Positions 35,601 through 50,600 of a stretch of DNA of 64,000 nucleotides are shown here, one piece after another. The notes beneath the pieces were generated by a model. It ran no database searches, was not told the origin of the DNA, and worked only from the letters and a program-made list of their open reading frames with translations. A program made the position numbers and the translations under genes. Location of the stretch: contig VYZB01000383.1 in the NCBI GenBank assembly GCA_013397455.1, positions 388,743-452,742 on the forward strand, in the 5' to 3' direction. Every line of letters starts with the position of its first letter. Positions within the stretch are counted from its first letter, which is position 1. Origin of the DNA: Crotophaga sulcirostris. Taxonomy: Eukaryota > Chordata > Aves > Cuculiformes > Crotophagidae.

Positions 35601-38600
35601 AAGGGAGGTGCAGAGACTGAGGGCAGTTGTTGCACGCAAGGGAGCAGCTTCACACACGAGCGGACAGCAGCAACCTGGAGTCTTCCAACTGCTGAGCAAG
35701 GTCTGGTGCTAGGAGAAGGAATGGGCAGCGTTTTTATGTGAAGTGCAGGAGCAGCCAAAGGTGGTTTTGCACCTCAGTGGGTTTCTGCATTGTAGCAGAG
35801 AGGCGGTAGGACCCTTCCACTGACAGCCCATGAATCCCCGTGGCAGTCCTTACTGGGTCCATATCAGCCAGGCTGATTCACTGGGGAGCCTTGACCAAAG
35901 TGGGACAGGTGTGGGGTCCCCTCCCTCCTTTGAGCCTGAGCCACAGGCCAGTCAAGCAGCAGTGGGCCCCTGGTGTTTGGGCTGGACTCTTCACCACCAG
36001 CCAGGCACTGTGGGGTTATGCTGCTAGGGTGAAGGTTCTCACCGAGCTGACATGTTCTCATTTGTCTCCTGCAGAAACTCTGTGGCTCCAACTACCCCTT
36101 AAGCATTGCCTTCATCGTGGTGAACGAGTTCTGCGAGCGCTTCTCCTACTATGGCATGAGAGGTGTGTGACCTGCGTCTGGGGAGAAACCTTCCTGTCCT
36201 TGGGTTTCTGTACACACTGACCTCGTGTTTCAGGGCTGTGCTTTGTGTGGTCTCGGCTGTCTTTCAAACTAAATGTTTATTTTTTGGGTGCGGGTATGAA
36301 TAAAGTGTCCTAACATTGATGCAACACCTGCTCTGAGCACAAGCTGGGACTAGAGAGCTCTAAATGTACCTTACAGGCTAATTTTTGTGTGATTATCTGA
36401 AACCTGGCTTCCCAATATGTGATGTCTTTCATAGTTGTGTGCAATCAGCGTGTTTGGGAATTGAATCGTACAGGCACCTAATTTGCAAATAGAAAATGCA
36501 CATAAACAGAACTACAGGTTACGGTAAGATAAGCTAGAAAATATATTTTCCAGCTAAACATAAATGTTTATGAGAAAGAAATACCTGATATTCATATATC
36601 TCATTTTAGCTTTTGCCGTGTCAGGGATTATGAGGAACAGGTATGAAAGCTCAGATCTTTCCTCAACAGTGCTCATAGCTCCTAGGCAAATCGCTGTTTT
36701 TCTTACCACTGTGATGTAGTTTCCTGCTTACCTGCAGAGATACACATTAATTTTCTGATGTGATTTGCTTGTTTCCTTTTAGCTGTCCTGACGCTCTATT
36801 TCTTAAGTTTCTTCCACTGGGATGAGAATCTCTCCACTGCTGTGTACCATGCCTTTTCAGCTCTCTGTTATTTCACACCTGTCATTGGAGCCATCATGGC
36901 AGACTCATGGTTGGGGAAATACAGGTAAGTGAAGGCATCTCTCTAATTCAGACAGCACACACCTATGCCATTCAGCCTGGGCAAGGGCAGTCTGGGTGAG
37001 CTCCCAGTTACGAACTAGATCAGAGCACAGCAAAGAAACACTTGAGAAGGTCAGCTCCTCTCTGTTAATCGATGAACAGCTCAAGCTTTTCTGTGCTACT
37101 TTTTCACCCAAGGGCTCAATAGCTGGAAGGGCCAAAATTCAGAAAAAAATAAATGTCACAAGCACATTTTTTTTTTCTCCACTGTCCTTCCCTACCCACC
37201 CTGAGGAAGATGAGGCGTAGGGTGATTAACCCTCAGCTTACCAAGATCTGCTTCTGAAAAATATTTAAATATGGTGAAGAAGTGTCATCCTCTAGATCTT
37301 GCAGTTTCAGATAAATGTCATTAACCATATTATATTTTGCTTTCATAGCATAGCGAATGTGTGCATGCCCATTTTTCATGTCTGAAAAACCTGGGTTCAC
37401 TCAAATCATCTTCCTCAACACATTATCAAGTAAAGTCTCCCTGATTAAGTTAGACAGTCTTCCCTTCCACTGAATTGTGGGGCCATCATCTGCCCCAGAG
37501 TGGTGGTGAGCAGCTGGGCATAGGAACTTTCTTCACTGTTTATTCATTTTCTGAGAAGTCTTGGCTGTCAGAGTGATGAAGTGTAGCCAAACCCTTCTCT
37601 CTAGGAATAAGCACATCTGGCAGAAGGGTCTCAGCAGGAGAAAAGGCCAGCTGCCGTATGTCTTTCCAGCAGGAACTTCTTAAGGGGATATCAATGCTCT
37701 TTTTCCTTTGTTCTTAATTTTAGTCATTCTCTTGCCCCTTTGAATGAAAAAAATAACAGTGGTTGTTTATTAACTTTATTATTTAATGTCACCTAGCAGT
37801 GTTCATTGGTAGTTGAGGATATAAATCTTGCAACATGACTCTGTGAGAGGGTAGATCCTTATGCAGACTTTTGTGCATTAGGCAATAGACTTTCTCTGGA
37901 GTAATCTCTATGGGAGGTGGCTTTTGCTGTAGTATCTGGACCTCAGCCAATACTGAGGACAGGATAACAGATTAGAGGGGCTTTTAGGAACGATTTGTTA
38001 AGGCTCTAAGTTAGCTGTTCCAACCAGGGTTTGGATGCATTGACAACCACTTCCATACTCAAAGCTCATACGGTTTCTTCAGGTGCCTCTATCCTAACAA
38101 GTCCTTCCATTCCATCTGTGTGTCTAGTCTGCATGAAAATACATAGAGATCTCTTAATCCTGAAGATGATGAAACAATAAGATACGCTCAAGAGCCTGAT
38201 CCTCTTAGTCAGATTTCTTCTTTTCCCTTACCCAGATGAGGAAGGAAGACAGATGACCTCAGTTCTTCAGAGGTACTTGGGATCGAAACCAGACTTGCAA
38301 TGAGGAAACCACAATCCTAAAATTTATGTTTTAGGTTGGTTGAATGTATATATACATTCTATATACAGATAGACATAGATGTCTATCAGTAAAGCGATTC
38401 ACTTAAGTGCATGCTACAAAATACCAGTTATTCATAATCTGGAAACTGAGTTGGACCTGAAAAGTTATCTTCTATTTGCAGCCTTCCATACATGACAAGA
38501 CTGGAAACTTTTTAGTTTATTCTGCTCAGTAAACTCTGCAAGAAAAGCAGGGGCTACCCCTGCTTAATCTGAACCTATCTGCCTCTTTCTTCCAGTGATC

Positions 38601-41600
38601 TCAGTGTTGACACAAAGGAGTTAGAGCTGCCTGCCACACTAGTGGTGTGAACAAACCAGTTTCTTGTGTGCCTGCCAAACACAACGGCTGTATAAGGAGG
38701 CACAGGTTCACTATTGTTTTTGCATCGCTCATCACCCAGCAACTTCAGCCACTGCTGTTTGCTTTCCTCACAGGACGATCATCTACCTCTCCATCGTGTA
38801 CGTGGTTGGCCATCTGATAAAGTCAGTGGGTGCAATTCCATCTCTAGGCAACCAGGTGGTTCACGTGTAAGTAGCTGTTGAAACGGCAGTGCTGCAGCAG
38901 GTTGTGACTGCAGCCGATTTGCCGAGGACTGTCATTTGTTTTACATTCATCAGGCCACACTTTGGGGGCTGTACACGGTTTGCTTTTTAAGGGAAGTGTC
39001 TGGGATATCTGAGTAGGAACAGAAGGGTGGATCTAGAGCATGAGTGCACCAGAAGGAGTTGGAAACCACCACAGAGATTCTAAGCCTTTTGAGAAAGGGA
39101 CCTCTGACCACCCATCTCTGCTAAGCCATGCTACTGGAGTTTAGTCCCCTTCCTCCACCTGCCTGCGCCAGGCTCATTCCTCCCTCATTTCCTCATCAGC
39201 AGGTCTGCCTGGCATAGCAACTTTCCCCTGTGTGTGTAAACACATAACCAAAGACACATTTTCTGATGTAACAGGGGAAGGGTGTGTCCCTTCCATAGGG
39301 TAGGGTCATTCTACCCTTTCATCCAAACCTTCTTGCTCTATGGATTCAGAACCAATAAGCTTGTTAGAGTAACCCCAGCTAGCATCTCTGAAACCACCAA
39401 GCTGGTTTTGCTTAGGTGGTCACAGTTCTAAAAATGTGCACAAGCAGACAGGAGCACATCTCATTTATAGAACAGTTCTCATTTGTCCCAGACCTGGCCA
39501 ATCCTGACACTCATGTTCCCTTCAGACGTAATCTGTCATGCCAACAATGATATTTTGAAGAGAACCAGGAAATAAAAAGTACCCAAGAATGAACCTAATT
39601 CAAACAGTTTGTCTGCTCTTATCAGGCTTTTTTTCTTTCTTTCTTTTTTAATTTTCTCCCCCTCAATTGATTTCTGTAATCTTTTGTTTTCATACCATTG
39701 AAAAATAATCCCATGGGTCTTTGTTCTCTAGAATGTTCATTGAGTCTCAAAACAGCAAGAAACTGACAAAAGCAGTTTGGTCAATTGACTGGTGCCTAGT
39801 GCAGAAATGAGGATAATTAATTTGTTTTTTGCACTTACTTGCCTCATCATCACTACCTGTGAGCAAAAGAATGATACCAGAGGAATTATGGTTGGGTGAC
39901 ACTAAAATGCTACCATAAGCAGTAAAAAGGTTCTGCAATGGTGTTATTTTTGTTCTTGCATGAAGGTTCCTTTCTATGGTTGGTCTGTTTTTGATCGCCC
40001 TTGGAACGGGAGGTATCAAGCCCTGTGTCTCTGCATTTGGTGGGGACCAGTTTGAAGAGGAACATGTAAGATTTATTTTCTTTCCTACAAATCTGCAGCA
40101 TCTGCTTATGTTACGAGCATGCTTATGTTATCAAATCCTGTTGTACTAGAATAAGGACCAGTTTGTTATAATAAGATGTAGTAAGATGTGAGGTAGGATG
40201 GTTTTCATAGAACTTGAGAGAATCTTGGTGCTTTAGGAAAGGAAAATGACAGCAGACGAGAACTGATATGGGGAAGGATAAGTCATAATGGCATCAAATA
40301 ATCTAAATGTTAATTGGGCGTCAGAACAGTTGGAAAATCCAGTGTCATGCAACTGTAGTGATTTCTGAACCAGCTTAACAGGGGTGATTATAATGTACTA
40401 CAATGGAATGCAGCAAATGAAAGAGAAAATAGAATACTGTCACCAGTCTATGCTTCCTTGGGAATTTTCTCTCAAATCAGTCATAGTCTGTGTCTTAGAT
40501 ATTGGTCAGAAATAAATGCAGGAAATCCCAGTCTTTTCCAACCTTGTGATCCTGTGCTGTCTTTTGGATGCAGTGCTTTAGAGGATGCTGGAGAAGAGGG
40601 AGCAGCTGGTGGGCACCAGCCTCTGCCCACTTGTTCCAAGTGTGACCAGAAACCCACAGCACACACGCTCTGGGAATGCACTGCGTGATAACGGGCATCC
40701 CAGCTTACAGTGTCCATTGCAGTTGTCCCAAAAGGATTAGAACAGGTGTTATAGCAGCATTTTCAGAAGTGCTACTTCTATGAATATTAATGATTTATAA
40801 CGTTTATCCAGCATCTTTCAATTACCACCTAATTACATTATGATAATATGTACCACTTACCTTCAGAGTGTTTTATAGACTTCAGCTAATGAATCTCAGC
40901 ACCCCAGTCAGGCACATACATATCATTATCCCAAACTTACCACCACAGCTGGGTTACAGAGAAAAACCTGAGCTGTCTGTTGTTGTGTGGGCCTGTGCCC
41001 ATTCCCCATCACTCAGACTACACCTCTTCAAAAAGTTTATCAAATATTAAGGCACAAACATTCACCCATGTGTTGCCTTCCAGAAAAACTAATTTAGAGA
41101 AAGAAAACTGTAAAAAGCCAGCGATAAGGACAATGTGTTCTGCTCTATTCATTCTTTTCAGAACGGAAAGTTTTGTATTTTATCATTTTGAAATGAGTTG
41201 GCCTTTCAGAAGAAAACAGCTTTTATGCTATGTGATAGGAAATTTAAGTCTTCAAAATCGGAATAAGAAGTTTTGATTTTGTAAGGAACGAAAGGTTTGG
41301 GGCCAGCCAGAATATTTCTGTCCTCCAGAGAGCTGTTTGAGAGGACTTGTGAGGTTTTTTGTCTTCCACTCCAGGAAGGATGAAATAAGTTTTGAAAATT
41401 CCCAATGAAATGAAGCATTTGATTCCCCCTTAGTTTTCAGGACGGCAATAGACTTCGGCTGAGCCTTTAAGTGCACAGGCTTGGTTGTTCCATAGGGAAA
41501 CTAGGGATGTGGTAGTTCTGTGTATTAAATGAATAACTAAATTATCCCTGCTATTCCCAAATAGAGGCAAATTTATGTTTTGAGGTAAATGGCACAGCAT

Positions 41601-44600
41601 TGGTCTGGTTTTCTTTTAAGGACTTTACAAGCATAATAGACTTGGATCCACCACTCTGAGAATGGTACTGCTACAAACAGTGATGGAGACTGGTTCAGCA
41701 GGAGGTTAGGTAGGGAAAGTAGATTTATCTGCAGGACCTTTCCAAACATCTTTGTCTATGGGTTTAGGAGTCCAAACTAAAAATGCTTGAACAAAATTAT
41801 ATTTATTATATGTTATACGAATGCAAAGGCTGCTGTGCATATTACTTTAAGATCAAAGCTCCTTTCAAAAAGTGTGATATGGTATTTAAGGTACCAAATA
41901 GCTTTCTCTTTGTTTCTTTATTTTCTGGTTGCCAAGGAGATCAGGATTATCATGTGCAGTACTTTTTCTCAAATTAGCTAATCCAAATCATTGTGTTAAT
42001 GTATGTCTGCTCCAAAGATTAAAAGAATAAGGAGGGAATTATTTTTTTCCAATTAGTGTAATTTGCAAGGTACTAGGTTATTTTTTGTACTTGCTTCTGC
42101 TTTTCTCTTACAATGTTTTTTCCATCATTGAAATTGGAAAATGTGTGAAATAAGGTGCTCCAGATTCTTTCTTCATCACTACCCTCTTCTCTTACCAGCA
42201 CTTTCCTTTTAGTAACTGTTGTTCTAGACTTGATTATGTTAGGAGCTGCGTGCTAGAGTTTTTCTCAACTCTCAGAAATTCTGAGTTGCTCACATGTGAA
42301 AGGTTAGAGAAATGGCAGGAGAATTTGAATACAAGAGGGCAGGACTGTGAGGACTCTACTGCACCACCCATGTTATGCCATGGCAGGGTAGTCTGGGAGC
42401 AGGAGAGATTGCTGAGGCTGTTGATTTTTCTAGATTTCCTTATAGTGAAAAATAACTGGTCACAAAAGTAGAATGAAGAAGAAAATATACTTTTATTAGC
42501 TGAGCAGTAGAACAAAAACACTAGTAAGGACAGAAATGGAGTATAAGAGGTAATAAGACACAGTGCTTTTTCTATTACCCATGGGAACATGATATGAGAT
42601 GATTGTTATAAGGCCTATGAATTCTTTAATGCAGTATGAATAATTTATGAGTCATGTATGGATTAGACTACCTGGGACATGCTAGGAAATAAAATTGTAG
42701 AGGAGACAAAAGTTCAACTTGATGGAGCCTCCATAACTGTGCTGGGGCAAGGCAAAAAGCTCTTAATACAAGTGACAGGACCCCCAGACTCCTTGGTGGG
42801 CGGCAGTAGGAGATGAAGGGGCTCTGACCCTCACCTTCCCAGTAGCTGCTTCACAAGAGCTGTCCTCTTTTAGCTGCCTGCAGCTCTTCACATTTTCTCC
42901 TGTTTTCTAGCCTTGTGGATATTGTTTTCTCAGGGAGCAGAAAGAAGCAGGACATGTTGTAAGGAGAAGGGACAGAACCAGGCCCCTGAGGAGCTTCCTG
43001 ACAGTCAGCTAAGTTAAAGCTTTGCATTCCAACGATGCTCAGGTCTTTGAGATGTGGCTCAAGGTGCCTTGAAGAGCTCTCTGCTAGGCACAAAATAATG
43101 TCCCAAGCAATTTTCTCTCTATCACAGTATCACAAGGTTGGAAAGGACCTCTGAGATCAAGTCCAACCTATAACCCAACAACAGTTGAATGCCCTCACAC
43201 ATTACTCCTGCAAAAAGGACCGAGCTCTGCGTCAAGTTCTTGATTCTTTCCAAAGTATGCTGGAAGAAGGAAAATAAACAGGAATCCTCTGACTGTATAA
43301 ACTATAACATGTTACAACATCAGTTAAATTCTCGACTCTTTCTCTGAGGAGTTCGTTTCTCCATCAGGCTCTTGAATTTGCTCCTGTAGATTGAACTTAC
43401 CCTATTAGTATGAGGTTGACTGGTCTCAGCTTGGCAATCTGCTGTCTGAAGGATACCTCTCATTAGCTGACATTCCCTCATCTATGCTCTCATTATCAGC
43501 TCCTCAAAATACACAGGTTTCTTTTTCTATTTCTACACAGGAGAGGAGGGGGAAAAACCCCCCTCAGATATGAGAAGAAATGACGAGCTTGTCAAACCAT
43601 GCCAATTTGGATTGAATTGTGTGACAGAGGTTCTGAATCATGCTACTTGTTCTGAATAAGTAAATGCTCTCCTCTCCTTCCAGTCTCAAACTGTTGAAGC
43701 AGTGGCTTTTCCTCTGAAATGCCAAAAAGCCCCAAAGCACTTCTCAAGTAACATGAGCTGATTTGTGTGAGCATTTACCATCACCTGAGCACAAGCTTGT
43801 TTTCTTAGCATTTTATGCAATGTGTGCCAATATTTACCCAGCCTTCCTAACAAGAGAATTGATAGTGTTCATTTTGCAAGCCCAGTGCTGTGACATTGAT
43901 ATTGTCTTCTCTTCTTTTAGACCTCGGAGAGAAGCAAGTTTTTTTCCATCTTCTATTTATCCATTAATGCTGGAAGTTTGATCTCCACGTTTGTAACTCC
44001 TGTATTAAGAGGTCAGTGTTGATTTAGAATAAGATAATAAATTAGCTGCCCTGTGACTACTCTGCTCTACATTGTTGGGCTCTTATGACAAATGAATGGC
44101 AGAAATTACGTTATCTGTGGAGTGGGCAGTGTATTGCATTTACACCTTGTTAGTTCTGCTGTAGCAGTGTAACAGATTTATAGCACTAGCAGACAAGTCT
44201 CAGAAACTATATTTGTGGTTGTAATTCAAAGCTAGGCTCAGCTGTAGAGTTAAATAATGAAGGGTGGAAGGACCTATATAGTCACCTAATCCCGTTGCCA
44301 GGGAAGGATTATTCCCACGTCTTGCCTGCAGGTAGCCTGTGGATGGGAACTGATGCCTGCTGTCCTGCACAGGTGTCAAGGCTGAAAAAAATGAGCAAGG
44401 CTTGTTTTAAAGTCCTACCTTCTCCCTCCCACAGGGTGCTGCTGAACTCTGGAGGGATCTGTCCTGGCACCCAGGCTTGTCTGCGTGGGTCTGCTTGCAA
44501 GATTGCAGCCCTGAGCAGCCAGCCTTGAAGACAAAGCACAGGCCTATGCCCCCCTTGAGATCTACTTTGCATTCTAGCCAGCTTGCACCACTCCCTTTAG

Positions 44601-47600
44601 TCCCTGAGTCTCACTGCACTTACTTCATCGTGTTGCAGTGTCTAGAAGCCAGGAGGGCTGGCAGGCTCTAAATACAGAGACAGAGGCAGAGCAGCTGGCC
44701 ATAGGGGATGGGGACAAGGACAAGGTAGCCTTTGCACTTTGCAGCAATTTTTTTTTTTTCATTCCATCCTGTGGTCTCCTGGAAGCTTTCTTGGTTATTT
44801 TAGTAGGCTGCTCGTTTCACAAGGCTGTGGGGAATTGTGTTTGTTTCATATTTACTCCATGCAAAGACAAATGCTCTGTCTCTTGCTCTTTCTCTCACCA
44901 GTATCCCCAGATCAGCATTCTCTTGGGAAGGGACTTTTGCTCCATGTAGTTAGTGTGCAGATGAAAATCCAGTCACCTTCAAGCATCTAAACCTGTGCTA
45001 AAGTAGCCTAGCAATAAACTAGTTGCAAGATAGAAATGAGGTGCAGAGGATTGGGGAAAAAAGTACAATTTCTGCTAAGTGTGGAAGCTTTTCTTGGAAG
45101 AGCAAGAAATGCAGTTCATAGATATTTGCAGAAATGTGGAATATGTACTTCTACGTGGAGCAGTCCTACTCATTTTGCTTGTCAAAAGTCCAATATGCCC
45201 ATAATGTCTTGCTGCCAGCTTTGCTGGATTTCACCTAATTTGCTCAAAATACACTGTGCATGCACACATCTATGCAGCTGACCATGACTGCCCGGGGACA
45301 AGAAACAGGAACAACTAAAAGCTTCATGGGTTGATTTCCTTTTAACTATGTTGGCTAATTTTAGCCATTCTCTTATTACTCCATGTAAAAATGCAGTAAT
45401 TTGTGATCGCTTGCTGTTTGCAACTGAATTTCTAATTTCACATGGTGCAAGAAATGACCTGGTCTAAAGGGCTCAGGGTTTCAGTGCTGTAACAAACCCA
45501 GCTTCCTCATGGGTTATTGCAAAACCTGACGTTTGGAGCAGGCTGCCTCTAGTGAGATTGGGAAGGTAGTGAGAAAGGGAGCTTGAATTTTAAGAGTCAT
45601 CCTGTGCTCCTTGTTACTTATTAGGGGTATTGTGTTCCACCTTGTCCACTGTGACAGATTCAGGTTTTAACTCAATAACTCATACAGCTGGCACAAATAA
45701 TGTGGAAACATGGTACTGGTGGTTTAGATCTAGGCAAATACAGAATGGCTCCAGATTATTTTAAATGTTTCCCAATTACTGTTCCTACTATTCTTTCTAC
45801 CCATTATCTCTGTCCTCTTCTTCCTACCATTCTCATCAATATCCCATTATCATCCACTTTTCCTGGCAGACACTAACCCTGCTTCCAATTGCCTTCATCA
45901 AGGGAGGAAAACTGTTTCAAGGCGATTCAATTCACAATTTCAAGCACCAGTAAAGAAGATTTAAAACAGGGGAAGTGACTGATTTAGGGGAAGCAAATCG
46001 AAGGACCCGGTAACATAAATCTGTCTGTAATGAGGTGGTTTTTTTCTGACTTCTTTTGCAGGGGATGTGAAATGTTTTGGAGAGGATTGTTATGCACTGG
46101 CTTTTGGTGTCCCAGCAGCACTGATGGTGTTGGCACTTGGTGAGAGGAAACAATAATGCTTGTAATACAAGTTACCATTTTTAAGTTTATGAATAGATGA
46201 GAAAATGCACAGATTCACTAGCTCTGGATGGATACTGTGATGAGAAACACAAGGGTTCAAGGTCATCCAACAGTTCCGCAGTTCATAACAATAAGAAAAA
46301 TCCCTAGTTCACTTAGTAGTGGGCAAACCATGGGTTTATTGCTATTCTTTATCATTGTATTGATGAGAGGGTGATCTGGTGAATATTTCACAATACAATT
46401 GCCTTGCTTGCTAAACCAAAGGAAGACACCAAAATGATCCTCCTTATGGCTTGCAGCTTTGCTTTGAGCAGGCTTGGCCTTTGAACTGCAATCTGAGCAG
46501 TACTCAGAGTTACCCAGCTTATAGAAGAAGCTTAGCATGCCATTTTTAATATTTCCACAGACTTTTTGCAGCTTGAGGCCATGTTTAATGGCTTGGACTT
46601 TTGCTTCCGAATCTGTGCACCACAAAGAAATCACAGAAGGAGCTGTATGAGATATCACTTTATTCTAAGTTGTCTCACTTTGCTTTGTTGGATTAATTCC
46701 CACAATTACACTAACAACTTATTATTACATTGCAATAAAAAGCTCTTATCGTCCAAGTGTCAGGAGGCATCCACAATCACCCTGCTTCCTAAAGCTTGCA
46801 TCTTAGCCCCATTAATATACTTGTCAAGATTTCTTCTTCAGCCCTTATAAAATACACGGCAACTTCCACTTTCTTACTGTTACTCCTTGGTAGCCAATAC
46901 AGAGAACACCCCAGTAGCTTTAGTTTCGCAGTTGCAAGCTGCTGAGGGGAGCAGTCCCCTTATTTCCCTGCCTTTGAGAGGTTTTGATACAACATGGAGT
47001 GACTTCTCATTCAGCTTATTAGCTCATCTGAGCAACCAAGAGATTGCGCGATTTTGCCACGGCATCTGTGATTTGAGAAGTTTGTCACCAAGCTAATGCG
47101 AATGGTGCTCTCTCCCCTGGCAATTCCATCAGGAAACTGCAGAAATATCAACAGGCCTCAGTTAACGTTGCAGCAATTATTTTCAAAAAAAGTGCATAGT
47201 CATGGGCCTCAGAAGCTTCTCTGTTCCCTGTGGCCCATTCCTATCAGTTTAACTCAGCACAGGCTCCTCTGGGCACCATTGTGTGATGAATATTTCTAGC
47301 AGAGCAGCAGCTGCAGTTTTGGTGAGGACATCAATCCAAATGTGTTTTTAACTAGTGTCCTCCTGCCACTTTCCAAAGCTTCATGGTCTTCTGTAACATG
47401 CTAAAGTACTCTAGGAAGTGATATATTTGACTATGTGAGCTGCATGCAGAACTGGAGAAAACCCTCCGTCAGCCCCAACTGGCCCTCTCCTTGTGAATGG
47501 AAAGCAAGGAGAGCTTTAGGAGCGCCTTTGTAGAGCAGGAGTTTCTGGGCTGCTTCAGTTTCTGAAAGATGAGGCAAGATTGAGGTTGTTTAATTCCAAA

Positions 47601-50600
47601 TACCAAACCTAATGCAGGAACCTCAGTTCCCAAAGAAAAAGCAAAGCTGATGAATCACCTTTTAGAGGCACCAACAGGTCCACAGGGAGATGCTAAAAAT
47701 TATGCAGCACAATTCCCCCTTCAGGTTGGCTTTGGACAAATGTCTTTTACCGCGACACCTAAATTGACTCCAGAGGTCTCTTTGAGAGTTCTACAAGTGA
47801 AAACTGGATGCAATGGGTCTTCATAGTAAGAAAAGAGAAATGGTGAGTTCCCTGCAGTGTCCCAGGCCTCCTGTGTTAGGACAGAGGTGCCTGCTTTTCT
47901 CTGCTGGCTATGACCTGACCCAAATGATTGCGTTAGTTTAACTTTGAGGTTGGTTTGTTGTAGGGTTTTCATGCTCAGCTTTTATTGTGCTTCTCCCTGC
48001 TAACGTCTTTGCAATTGCAATGTGCTCAGAGGCTCTCAAAGAGCAGGACAAATGATGTGTAATGAAATACAACCCTCTCTGACAGGATTGTGAAGCCTTG
48101 GTCCAATGTTCTTTCTGCTTTAACAAAGAAAAACAAAACAATGTTTTAAATTGTATATCCCTTTGTGGAAACAATAAATGGGCATAATTTCTGCTAACAC
48201 CAATGTGTGATGCAGTGACCTTCAAGGCCGTTTGCATTGAAATGTGTGTGAGATGTAAGCAAGCAGATCCCACATTCAATCTGGACTAACGCTCACACGA
48301 TTGCAGTGGCTCAGTGCTGATTTCCAACATCAGGTGCAGCAATTTAATATGGACTGTATTTTAATTTTAGCCTACAAAAATTCCACATGGGGAAATTTTC
48401 AAAGCTTCGATTCCCAGCATGAATCAGGTGTGGAGATGCCTGTTGGGCTTGAGCAGATCTGACTTTCTAGGGATCACCATGCCTCCTGTAGGATGTTGCA
48501 TTTCCTTCCATCTGGAGGTATTAAAGGATTCCTATATATTTATTTTGTTAAAAGTACAATCCCGCAAGCTCCAAGGAGATTCTTCCCAGAAGCCAGCACA
48601 GGACAGAGCCTCAGTCATTCGAATTCCTGTTTGTATTATAATGTTTTTCAGTTGTGTTCATTGCTGGAAGTGGACTGTACAGAAAAACGCCACCACAAGG
48701 GAATGTCTTACTTGAAGTGTGCAAATGCATTGGTGTAAGTCTGTGCCATTCTCTCCTTTTCATGCGTGACTCTCAGGTTGCCAGTAAGAAAAGTACAAAG
48801 GGAAGGTGTCATTTGGAATTCTCCTGTATGCTGCTTCTGGATATTTCACTAATTAGCTGTAACGAATAAGAAACACATTTAGGTCCTAGTTTATTCTTTC
48901 AACATTTCAATTAATTTTCCTTAGATGCATGAAGTGTTCAGTTGGTGTCAGTAGAACCAGTAGTAGCAGATGCTGGTGGAGCCTGAACTGACAGGAATAT
49001 TCAGAAACTCACAGAGTATCAGATATATGACTCAATTTTTTTTTCAGCTGAATAATTTTTCTGAAGTTTATCCGTTCAGCAGACAGCAATAATACACATT
49101 CATATTATGCACATTCAGCACGTTCATGTAAATGTAAGATACACCTGCTGAAGTCACATTTTAGCCTTAACAATTATTTTTCATAGTATGTGAGCTGAAT
49201 ATAGGATGTGAAAAAAGCCTTTCCTATTATTAGGTATATAATGATGTTTCTTTTTCAGGAAGCTGTTGCTAACAGCAGATGTTTCCTTTTTACCCAGGTC
49301 AATCCTGTGATGGATTTACCTTGGTGAAACAGGTCAGATATTAAGGATAGGATTTCTAAGTGAGGTCTGCCACTCTTTTTTTGTCAGGGTGGCTGTATTC
49401 AGTGACTGGAGCACACAGCATAAGCAAATGGTAGGAAACCAACTTTAACACTGATCTAGGAGTGAATGAGACATGGATTGCACCAGGAATATGCAAAGGA
49501 AGGTCTACAGAACAAGAAGACAGTGAGAGTTTTGTTTTTGAACACTGCTTTGTATAATGAAGCATTTCCTCCCCAGTACAGCGATCAATTTGACGGGTGC
49601 TTTTCAGAAGAGAACTGCAGAAATGATGTATAAAGCTTTATCAAGTAGCGGGTTTTAGAGCAAATATGAAATAGTCTTTGGGAGCTAGAGTCAGGTTTGT
49701 CTCTGAATGACAAGCCCATGGGGTATTTCATTCCCAAATCATACTTTTAATCAACCGCTATCACAGAAACTTACCTGGTCATAAAGCTTCCAATCCGAGA
49801 TTTTGGAAGTGTCCAGCAAAACCCCCACAATTTTCTGGCACTGCTTGTATTTGGGGATGGAGAGGGAAGCCTTGAGCTTGGAATGTGACAAGGGTTGATA
49901 AGCCTCAAGAAAGTTTCACCTCTTTTTGTCCCTAGTTTGCTGTTAAAAACCGCCTGAAAAACCGCTCCCATCACATCCCAAAGAGAGAGCACTGGCTAGA
50001 CTGGGCGTCAGAAAAATACTCGGTAAGCAATGCTTGACCTGGCAGATCTGGAGGGGGAGTGGCAGAGACAGGCAGACAGAGGAGTCAATAAGACTGACCT
50101 GGCCACACCATTCCTCACATACACCCGGTTCTCGTGTGTTCTGTCCTATCCCACATCTGTACTCTCCTGACCCTTAATGGACACTTTAGGTGCTGCACTG
50201 AAATGCAGAAATGCAAATATGTCCAGAATCACAAATAATTGCAAAGAATAACTGCCACACAGAAAGAAAGAGGAGATCTCATTCTTTGTATGTTGAATCA
50301 CCTGTTGGCTTTTCACCCCCATCTTTTTGCCTGTTCTTTTTGTAGAAACAGCTGATTGCAGAGGTTAAAATGGTGACGCGTGTTCTCTTCCTCTTCATAC
50401 CTCTGCCAGTGTTCTGGGCCCTGTTTGATCAGCAGGTACAGTAAAATGTGGTACAGCTCTACCTGTCAGCCTAGGTTTGCACCCTTGTCCTTCTAGGGGA
50501 CACCGAGGGCCACGCTCCTACCAGGTGTCCAGGAGCTTGCTAAGGCAGTATCTACCACCACTGCTGGCCATCCTTTCCACCTTCACAGGACGGTGAGGTG

